Positions 1-4,226 of a stretch of 5,469 nucleotides of DNA are shown one piece after another. Numbering within the stretch: position 1 is the stretch's first letter; every line of letters starts with the position of its first letter. The position numbers and the translations under genes were made by a program. Source of the stretch: Pseudomonadota bacterium. Its GTDB lineage: Bacteria; Pseudomonadota; Gammaproteobacteria; Acidiferrobacterales; Acidiferrobacteraceae. Under the pieces are notes generated by a model. The model was not told the origin of the DNA. It did no database searches and was given only the letters and a program-made list of their open reading frames with translations. The DNA lies in assembly GCA_021795255.1 (NCBI GenBank), contig JAJYPQ010000303.1, positions 1-5,469 of the forward strand, written 5' to 3'.

Positions 1-1
1 G

Positions 2-631
2 GAGCTCGGAGCGCCGGCTGGCAGCAACGTCCCGTTACAGAACGGTACCGATCTCACCCAAGACATTGTAGGTCTGAAGGTTCGGCTCTTTGGCAACGCG
101 ATCTATCAGCAGAACACGTGGCTTCCGCAGGTCGCCTTTGGCGTCCAGTATCATCGGAATCAAAATGTGGGCTTGGGAGGCGGTGCGAGCTTGCTGGGCG
201 TGTTGGGCGCCAAGACTAGTGGTACCAGCTATTACCTGGCGGCCACGAAGGTGTGGCTCGACGGCTTATTGGGACACACGACCTTACTAGATGTCGATGT
301 CGATGCGACTCGCGCCAATCAGAATGGCTTGTTGGGCTTTGAGGGCTTCCAGAATACTCGGTATCACTATGAGCCTGAAGTGTCCGCGGGCATTTTTCTG
401 AATCGCCATGTGGTCCTAGGAGGCGAATACCGCGCGATGCCCCAAAATCAATTGGTGGGCGACAACGCCACAGGTAACGCCCTAAGCCAAACGAATGCCT
501 GGAAAGATCTCTATGTGGCGTATATCCCGAATAAGACGTTCTCCGTCACCATCGCCTACGCGATGCTCGGGCATGTCGCGACAGTGAACAATCAATCCGG
601 CCTCTATACCTCTGTGACGGCGAGCTTCTAA
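2..631 (+). CDS. DUF3034-family outer-membrane beta-barrel-like protein, C-terminal part (5' end outside window)
   Basis: The frame is open from the first bases to a TAA at 629-631, giving 209 residues without a start, so the gene begins upstream. The protein alternates polar and hydrophobic residues in strand-like blocks (for example WLPQVAFGVQYHRN, YYLAATKVWLDGLLG, PEVSAGIFLNRHVVLGGEYR, KTFSVTIAYAMLGHVA) and ends in a terminal Phe (SVTASF), as outer-membrane barrels do. The blocks LAATKVWL, NQNGLLGF, VLGGEYRAMPQN and the closing GLYTSVTASF are what I recall from the DUF3034 family of proteobacteria, whose biochemical function is unknown. The recognition is from memory. The next gene, a truncated haemoglobin, starts about 33 bases after this stop with its own ribosome binding site and no terminator between them, so the two probably share a transcript. 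DUF3034 genes next to a periplasmic group 1 truncated haemoglobin are a pairing I recall from other proteobacteria. No substrate or pore role can be assigned from the sequence. Confidence 0.82.
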   Translation, partial: ELGAPAGSNVPLQNGTDLTQDIVGLKVRLFGNAIYQQNTWLPQVAFGVQYHRNQNVGLGGGASLLGVLGAKTSGTSYYLAATKVWLDGLLGHTTLLDVDVDATRANQNGLLGFEGFQNTRYHYEPEVSAGIFLNRHVVLGGEYRAMPQNQLVGDNATGNALSQTNAWKDLYVAYIPNKTFSVTIAYAMLGHVATVNNQSGLYTSVTASF

Positions 632-651
632 GCCGTTCGTCCCCGATACTT

Positions 652-657
652 AAGGAG
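652..657 (+). promoter_or_regulatory. Ribosome binding site deciding the truncated haemoglobin start
   Basis: AAGGAG at 652-657 lies 1 base before the ATG at 659 but 7 bases before the ATG at 665. Only the second spacing is normal, so 665 is the better start. Confidence 0.7.
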
Positions 658-664
658 TATGTCC

Positions 665-1102
665 ATGTCTATCTACCGCAATCCATTTGTCCGTCGCGCA
701 GCCGTCGCGCTGGTTCTCTCGCTTCCGTTCGGCGCGGCTTTTGCCCACGACAGCTACTATCAGCAGTTTGGCCAGAAGCCTGGGATTAAAGCGGTGGTAA
801 ACCGCTTTATCGGCTACGTCCTTGCCGACCATCGGATCTCCCACTACTTTGCTAGCACCGATATCCCGAACCTCAAATCGGCCCTTACGGACCAGTTTTG
901 TCAGGAAGAGGGAGGCCCTTGTCAGTATACGGGTCCCAGCATGTCGGATGTCCATAGAGGTCTAGGCGTCAATGAGGCCGCTTTCAATGCCTTGGTAGCA
1001 GACCTTATTAAGGGGATGGACCGCCAGCACATCCCGCTCGCTGCCCAAAACAACTTGTTGTCGAAGCTCGCCCCAATGGAGTCGCAGATCGTGACCCGCT
1101 AA
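665..1102 (+). CDS. Periplasmic group 1 truncated haemoglobin (TrHb1) with signal peptide
   Basis: This is a 145-residue protein counted from the ATG at 665; the ATG at 659 would add two residues but sits only 1 base from the Shine-Dalgarno. Residues 1-27 form a Sec signal peptide: basic RNPFVRR, a hydrophobic core, and AAFA before His28. The mature part is a complete TrHb1 domain of about 115 residues. It has the YQQFGQKPGI opening, VLAD of the B helix at 52-55, the CD1 Phe at 62, the GGPCQYTG block at 83-90, and the haem-ligating proximal His at 97 (DVHRGLGV). TrHb1 proteins bind haem and small ligands such as O2 or NO; here that would happen outside the cytoplasm. Compared with M. tuberculosis HbN, recalled from memory and aligned without gaps, the distal Tyr B10 is Ile49 and Gln E11 is Leu74. 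The only two cysteines, Cys79 and Cys86, flank the GGP turn and could form a disulfide. It is likely cotranscribed with the DUF3034 gene and followed by a strong terminator. Confidence 0.92.
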   Translation: MSIYRNPFVRRAAVALVLSLPFGAAFAHDSYYQQFGQKPGIKAVVNRFIGYVLADHRISHYFASTDIPNLKSALTDQFCQEEGGPCQYTGPSMSDVHRGLGVNEAAFNALVADLIKGMDRQHIPLAAQNNLLSKLAPMESQIVTR

Positions 1103-1130
1103 CAACGCAAGGATCCTCAAGACCGATCTT

Positions 1131-1157
1131 AGCCGCCCGCAACGGGCGGCTTTTTTT
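1131..1157 (+). terminator. Rho-independent terminator after the truncated haemoglobin gene
   Basis: A perfect 9-bp stem, AGCCGCCCG (1131-1139) pairing with CGGGCGGCT (1143-1151), has a 3-base loop CAA and runs straight into seven T residues (1151-1157). It lies 28 bases after the haemoglobin stop and closes the left-hand plus-strand operon. There is no A-run on its left side, so it reads as one-directional. Confidence 0.95.
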
Positions 1158-1176
1158 ACGCCTTGCGACAGGGAAA

Positions 1177-1223
1177 GGAGGTCACAGGGAGTGGGTATTA
1201 ACTTCCTTTATCACAACCCCTGA
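1177..1223 (+). other. Possible mini-ORF with strong Shine-Dalgarno, between terminator and dif
   Basis: GGAGGTCA at 1177-1184 is close to a full anti-16S match. It is followed after 8 bases by a GTG at 1191 that opens ten codons (Met-GINFLYHNP) and stops at TGA 1221-1223, four bases before the dif core. No promoter is evident between the upstream terminator and this site. It may be a chance match, or the 5' stub of a gene whose remainder was lost by recombination at dif. Confidence 0.15.
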
Positions 1224-1226
1224 TTA

Positions 1227-1254
1227 ATTTGACATAATATACATTATGCGAACT
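1227..1254 (-). other. dif: dif site: XerC/XerD chromosome dimer resolution site
   Basis: Read on the minus strand from 1254 down, the 28 bases are AGTTCGCATAA (XerC-binding arm, 1254-1244), TGTATA (central region, 1243-1238) and TTATGTCAAAT (XerD-binding arm, 1237-1227). Against E. coli dif as I recall it, 25 of 28 positions agree. The differences are two in the outer XerC arm and one T to C in the XerD arm at plus-strand base 1231. Against the degenerate gamma/betaproteobacterial consensus, whose outer XerC arm allows A/G, any base, T, then G/T, only the 1231 change remains. XerC and XerD with FtsK recombine two dif copies here to turn chromosome dimers into monomers at cell division. There is normally one dif per chromosome, in the terminus. 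The site is intergenic, between convergent gene sets. It contains TTGACA (1229-1234), which looks like a -35 box but belongs to the XerD arm. Confidence 0.92.
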
Positions 1255-1410
1255 CGTAAAGGCGTACGTGGAGGGGCTATTAGCTAACGTGCCTCCTAGC
1301 GTTTTGCTTTTCCGCTTGGTCGAGATCCGGATTCGGGGCCTGTGCCTGTGGATATGGGGGTCGATCAGATGCGCCTTAACTGAGTGCCCGTAACCTCGAG
1401 CAAAGATCAG
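1255..1410. other. Intergenic DNA between dif and the hydrolase stop; no gene seen
   Basis: These 156 bases hold no convincing reading frame or strong hairpin with a T-run. A GGAGG/CCTCC pair of short arms (near 1271 and 1293) could form a weak bulged stem. No terminator for the minus-strand hydrolase is visible, and no second dif-like sequence. Confidence 0.5.
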
Positions 1411-2217
1411 TTATCTCGTGCGAAGGAGCCACTCCTGAATGCGAAACCAAACCTGCGCGGGCTGTTCAAGTTCCGGAGAATGGCCTGCATTTTCGATCAC
1501 CTGACGCGTCGCTGTTGAGGCGTACTGGAGTATTGACCACTTGTCGGTAGCGCTATGCGTACGGTCCTGCACGCCCCATATGACTAAAGTGCGGTACTGC
1601 CTTTCGCCAAAAAGGGGTTCCGGTCCCCCAAACCAGCACTGGGTCAAAGATGCCAAACAAAAACAACCACCATCTTCAAGTCTTCTTCTGCCGATAGCGC
1701 TGAAGGCACGGGCTTGGTCCGGATCCTTTACTGCGGCGCGATACCATTTGTCGGTCACACCTCGCGCGCATGACGCCATGATCAATTGGCCAACCACTGG
1801 AAGCCGGAGAAACGCTCGATCGATCCTTCGAGCCCACGCGCATTCATCCCGCCAACTAGGGGCCTGAATGAGGCAGAGGTCTCGCACCAAATCAGGTCGC
1901 ATTTCAGTGAGCCGCAGTCCACTATAAGCAGTAACGCAAGGGGCCACGAGGCAAGCATCGGAGACACCGAGAGTGGTCAATACATCGCTCAAAACAGCGG
2001 ATTGCGCCTCCAAAGAAAAGGAGTAACTCGACTTCGGATAGGAGCAGCCAAATCCAGGCATCTCAACTACCAATGCGCGATACCCTGAGAGCTGCACTTG
2101 TCCCAGCAAAACATCATAGTGCTCAATAACGTTCGGGGCGTCACAGAGGAACACGACGGTGTTAGGTCCATCGCCATGTATCCGAACACGAACCCATGAA
2201 TGCTTAAGATCCAACAT
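1411..2217 (-). CDS. Atypical alpha/beta-hydrolase-fold protein with Cys at the nucleophile position
   Basis: Counted from the ATG at 2217 this is a 268-residue protein, the usual size for a single-domain alpha/beta hydrolase. The frame stays open upstream to an ATG at 2424, but residues encoded there are Arg/Cys-rich and unlike the fold. ATG 2313 is a second possible start, and none of the three has a good Shine-Dalgarno. Fold landmarks are VRIHGDGPNTVVFL (strand region, 10-24), the YRALVVEMPGFGCSYP block (46-61), the nucleophile elbow LVAPCVTAYSG (90-100), the acid strand TLVIWGVQD (210-218, Asp218) and the catalytic His246 in ENAGHSPELEQP. The usual G-x-S-x-G is A-P-C-V-T, so Cys94 replaces Ser, and the usual HG after the first strand is Cys25-Asp26. 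Ten cysteines are unusual for a cytoplasmic enzyme of this size. Substrate is unknown. It may be a thiol-nucleophile hydrolase or acyltransferase, or a non-catalytic relative. No signal peptide is evident from 2217. Confidence 0.72.
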   Translation of the reverse strand: MLDLKHSWVRVRIHGDGPNTVVFLCDAPNVIEHYDVLLGQVQLSGYRALVVEMPGFGCSYPKSSYSFSLEAQSAVLSDVLTTLGVSDACLVAPCVTAYSGLRLTEMRPDLVRDLCLIQAPSWRDECAWARRIDRAFLRLPVVGQLIMASCARGVTDKWYRAAVKDPDQARAFSAIGRRRLEDGGCFCLASLTQCWFGGPEPLFGERQYRTLVIWGVQDRTHSATDKWSILQYASTATRQVIENAGHSPELEQPAQVWFRIQEWLLRTR

Positions 2218-2242
2218 CTTGATACCCGGCCGGCTAAAGATT

Positions 2243-2271
2243 GCCCGACGCGATATCGCCCTCCTTCGGGC
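2243..2271. repeat. Inverted repeat upstream of the hydrolase start
   Basis: GCCCGA (2243-2248) and TCGGGC (2266-2271) are perfect inverted arms 17 bases apart, enclosing a second palindrome GCGATATCGC (2250-2259). A third palindrome, CCGGCCGG, is at 2226-2233. They lie just upstream of the ATG at 2217 in the presumed leader, and a minus-strand GAAGGAGG is inside the outer arms without a start codon at working distance. They could be an operator or leader structure, or simply GC-rich coincidence. Confidence 0.3.
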
Positions 2272-2355
2272 TAGGCAGCAGGTCCAATAGTCAATTGTCC
2301 GTGCCCTGATCATCACATTCCGCCGTGTTACCAGACTCCCGAACGCGCAGCGCTG

Positions 2356-2361
2356 ATTATA
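2356..2361 (-). promoter_or_regulatory. Candidate -10 box for the hydrolase
   Basis: The minus strand reads a perfect TATAAT at 2361-2356. The region 16-18 bases upstream has no TTGACA-like -35. A transcript from here would begin near 2349, leaving a short leader to ATG 2313 or about 130 bases to ATG 2217. It would exclude the ATG at 2424. Evidence is a single hexamer. Confidence 0.25.
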
Positions 2362-2659
2362 AGGCCGGCTGAGCAGTTTATCGGTCCCACCACGACTGAA
2401 AGTCCTATGCCAACACGCATCCACGTATGCTCATAGGTCAATCAGTTTGGGCTGCGATGCGCAAAGCCCGCGATCAGTTTTTAGCTGCCAGGCTCGGCCG
2501 TGCAACGCCGACACTAGACCCAGAATATTTTGTCGTCGCGTCTGTCGTGATGTAGGGCCGCAGGTCGAAAGCGTCCGGCTACTGCCTACATGGGTCGCTG
2601 TATTTTCGGGAAAGCGGCGGGGAGCTTAGGCTACGCATGGGGCAAGCCTTAAGAGGCCG

Positions 2660-2872
2660 CTAGTGGTCACCTCTATCCCCTCCTCTATCCCCACCCCTAT
2701 ACTCGCCTTGGTCGCCCCCCCTACCTCTGTCTCCGCAACCCCAGCAAGGGTGGCCGTAGTACCCCCCATCTCCTCTGCGCGGGACATAAAAGCATCCGGA
2801 CAGGAAGCTCATCCCCATGATGATCAGTAAAAACCGCAGTACCTGTTTCTTCGTTTTCAGTGGGTTCAGCAT
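2660..2872 (-). CDS. Small Gly/Arg/Asp-rich predicted lipoprotein
   Basis: A 70-residue protein. The N-terminus has a basic stretch (K6, K8, K9, R13), a hydrophobic core FLLIIMGMSF, and a lipobox LSGC with Cys27 as the predicted lipidation site, so it should be exported and anchored in a membrane. Residue 28 is Phe, not Asp, which would favour the outer membrane by the +2 rule. The mature part is only 44 residues, low in complexity, with a HPCWGC (CxxC) turn at 41-46 and a 4-residue repeat near the end (RGGD/RGGD/RGDH). The DNA repeat unit there is 12 bases. The ATG at 2872 is chosen because the charged signal-peptide N-region needs it, although its Shine-Dalgarno is weak (only a GAG 4-6 bases upstream). 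It lies 83 bases after the membrane-protein gene on the same strand. I do not recognise a family. Such short Gly-rich lipoproteins are common but poorly characterised. Confidence 0.68.
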   Translation of the reverse strand: MLNPLKTKKQVLRFLLIIMGMSFLSGCFYVPRRGDGGYYGHPCWGCGDRGRGGDQGEYRGGDRGGDRGDH

Positions 2873-2955
2873 ATCTCAGTCTGACTTGGGTATTGAGTCA
2901 GTAGTCTAGAGAGCGATCCAGAATTCAGCAAGAACCTCCATCGGCTCGCGAAGCA

Positions 2956-3531
2956 CTAGGGGCTCGCGAGCGGGACTATGGTAATGCGGGTATGACCGTA
3001 AGGGTCGGCGAGCAGCCAAAGGAAGGCTAAATAGGTGATGGCCGTCTCGAGAAAGATGTGTAGAGGTCCCAGAAAAAAGAGCAGCATCATAGTGATCATG
3101 GCCCCGAACCACGCGCGCCAAGCGACGCCCCACCAAATAGCGAGGGCATTTTCCAGGGGCAAGGGCAAGGATAGTGGCAGCTGGTGGTTTGTGACCACAA
3201 AGATGTGCGGGACATTGCGGTAAAAGAAGGGTTTTAGGAACACGGTACGGCGCATGAGCCAGATCCCATACAGGGCGGTAATGGGCACAAGAAGGAACCA
3301 TAAAAGCCCTAAGCCCATCGCAGCACTCATGAAACCCACCAGGGGGTGGTGGGGAGCCATACTACCGAAGAGTGCGGCCACGAACGAGATTATGAGTGCG
3401 GCGGCTATGGGAAGAAGGAGTACGCGCCAAAAAAAGCGCCACCAGAGATGCAAGGCCGGTACGGCAAAATGCCCCAGGCGATCCGATAAGGGCGATGCCG
3501 GGAATGGCGTAATAGGTGTCTCGTTGTCCAT
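2956..3531 (-). CDS. Integral membrane protein of unknown function with an internal repeat
   Basis: A 191-residue protein starting at the ATG at 3531, which has AGGGGG 7 bases upstream (3544-3539). The frame is open further back to 3630, but that extension would overlap the YaiI gene end and is Arg-rich, so I reject it. About four hydrophobic helices are visible: roughly 37-57, 66-90, 137-158 and 160-176, with a loop of charged and aromatic residues between the pairs (MRRTVFLKPFFYRNVPH). The motif WWxxxWR occurs twice, at 30-36 and 133-139, each just before a helix, which suggests that the protein is two copies of a two-helix unit. The N-terminus is Pro-rich and soluble. It follows YaiI on the same strand after 74 bases and could be cotranscribed with it. 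I do not recognise a named family and assign no function. Confidence 0.78.
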   Translation of the reverse strand: MDNETPITPFPASPLSDRLGHFAVPALHLWWRFFWRVLLLPIAAALIISFVAALFGSMAPHHPLVGFMSAAMGLGLLWFLLVPITALYGIWLMRRTVFLKPFFYRNVPHIFVVTNHQLPLSLPLPLENALAIWWGVAWRAWFGAMITMMLLFFLGPLHIFLETAITYLAFLWLLADPYGHTRITIVPLASP

Positions 3532-3538
3532 GGATCGA

Positions 3539-3544
3539 CCCCCT
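3539..3544 (-). promoter_or_regulatory. Ribosome binding site supporting start at 3531
   Basis: Minus-strand AGGGGG lies 7 bases before the ATG at 3531. It supports the short form of the membrane protein over the version starting at 3630. Confidence 0.6.
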
Positions 3545-3605
3545 AGGTTCTTTCGGAAGAATACCGCGGTATCACCGTGCTGAGAATGCTCCGCCCTCTT
3601 CTCTC

Positions 3606-4055
3606 TCAAAAGGCGCCGCGGGCGAGCCAAGCATCTAAGCGGTTGGCAAAGGTTTGTCGATCGGTGAGCGTCAAAATAGCCGGACCCCCGGTTGCTGTTC
3701 CCGCGTTACGAAGATCGGTCATAAAATTGCGCATCGCTGCGTGCGCGCCGATCGTTTCGCGGTCGAAGGTGACACCCCGGGGACTTAAGGCTAAGGCCCC
3801 CGCGCTCACGACCAAGGCGGCCAAAGGAATGTCGGCCGTAATGACCAGGTCCTCGCGTTGGACGCGATCGAGGATCGCTTGGTCGGCAGGGTCCGGGACA
3901 GTCGCAACCCGCAGCGTCTTAATGTATGGTGAAGTTGGCACGGAAAGCGTTTGGTTCGCGACCAAGGTCACGATATGCTGAGTGCGTTTCGCGGCCCGGA
4001 AAAGGATGTCTTTAATGACCACCGGGCAGGCATCGGCGTCGACCCATATGCCCAT
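3606..4055 (-). CDS. yaiI: YaiI/YqxD family (DUF188, UPF0178) protein
   Basis: A full-length 149-residue member of the DUF188 family, which is usually about 150 residues. The signature opening WVDADACPVVIKDILFRAA (4-22) carries Asp6, Asp8 and Cys10. The middle has DPADQAIL (55-62), then EDLVITADIPLAA (68-80) with Asp75, then ALSPRG (89-94). The C-terminal part has the RNFMTDLR helix (109-116), the GGP turn (123-125) and a final Phe-containing helix. The fold is related to PIN/NYN-type nuclease domains, and the clustered acidic residues (Asp6, Asp8, Asp58, Asp75) fit a metal site. The family's activity is not settled to my knowledge. It is a cytoplasmic protein with no signal peptide. The start at 4055 is backed by GAGGTGA 6 bases upstream (4068-4062). 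It is the first gene of a possible three-gene minus-strand set (YaiI, membrane protein, lipoprotein) and is divergent from the DoxX-like gene. Confidence 0.95.
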   Translation of the reverse strand: MGIWVDADACPVVIKDILFRAAKRTQHIVTLVANQTLSVPTSPYIKTLRVATVPDPADQAILDRVQREDLVITADIPLAALVVSAGALALSPRGVTFDRETIGAHAAMRNFMTDLRNAGTATGGPAILTLTDRQTFANRLDAWLARGAF

Positions 4056-4061
4056 GACAGG

Positions 4062-4068
4062 TCACCTC
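4062..4068 (-). promoter_or_regulatory. Ribosome binding site of yaiI
   Basis: Minus-strand GAGGTGA, a near-complete anti-16S match, lies 6 bases before the ATG at 4055. Confidence 0.7.
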
Positions 4069-4091
4069 AAAGGCGGGTTTTGATCTTATCA

Positions 4092-4104
4092 CGAAGGGCC
4101 TTCG
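4092..4104. repeat. Perfect 13-base palindrome between divergent genes
   Basis: CGAAGG (4092-4097), a central G, and CCTTCG (4099-4104) form an exact inverted repeat in the 171-base gap between yaiI and the DoxX-like gene. On the minus strand it falls just upstream of a GATAAGAT that could serve as a yaiI -10 region, with a TTGCGC on its far side. This position suits an operator, but no regulator is identified. Confidence 0.35.
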
Positions 4105-4210
4105 CGCAAAATGTATCTAACCCGTCGGAGAGGGTGGGCAGGAGCAAGCTCACCTGAGTACTATGGAGTCTAGGACCGAAGACGAGAGCTACCGTTTCCA
4201 GGGCTCATTC

Positions 4211-4216
4211 AAGGAG
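4211..4216 (+). promoter_or_regulatory. Ribosome binding site of the DoxX-like gene
   Basis: AAGGAG at 4211-4216 lies 10 bases before the ATG at 4227, a slightly long but workable spacing. Confidence 0.6.
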
Positions 4217-4226
4217 ATCGTTTCAT

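Larger units (their letters stand above)
2218..2659. other. About 440 bases between hydrolase and lipoprotein genes without a supported gene
   Basis: Beyond the inverted repeats and the candidate -10 box, I see no gene here. A 42-codon plus-strand frame (2427-2555, MLIGQSVWAAMRKARDQF at its start) and a 60-codon one (2447-2629) exist, but neither has a Shine-Dalgarno or recognisable family features, and they overlap each other. The minus-strand frame of the hydrolase continues to 2424 without looking like protein. The stretch may be decayed or acquired DNA. Confidence 0.45.

Noticed and set aside
1227..1254. Palindrome CATAAT-ATAC-ATTATG read as a toxin-antitoxin operator
   Set aside because: The full 28 bases match dif far better, and no toxin or antitoxin gene is next to it.
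1229..1260. TTGACA followed by AT-rich bases, resembling a promoter, and a 13-codon frame from ATG 1246
   Set aside because: The hexamer is part of the XerD arm of dif, no -10 box sits at 16-18 bases, and the short frame has no ribosome binding site.
1541..2088. Plus-strand frames of about 100 codons opposite the hydrolase
   Set aside because: They are antisense to a frame that shows clear alpha/beta-hydrolase landmarks, and their translations resemble no family.
2218..2424. N-terminal extension of the hydrolase from ATG 2424
   Set aside because: The extra 69 residues are Arg/Cys-rich and unlike the fold, there is no ribosome binding site, and a candidate -10 box lies inside it.
2427..2629. 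Plus-strand frames of 42 codons (2427-2555) and 60 codons (2447-2629)
   Set aside because: No Shine-Dalgarno, no recognisable motifs, mutual overlap; most likely chance.
2666..2705. 12-base CTCTATCCCC-type repeats as a CRISPR or other repeat array
   Set aside because: They encode the Gly-Asp-Arg-Gly tail of the lipoprotein in frame, and there are no spacers.
3532..3630. Longer start for the membrane protein at 3630
   Set aside because: It would overlap the yaiI 3' end and add an Arg-rich segment, while the ATG at 3531 has a ribosome binding site at 7 bases.
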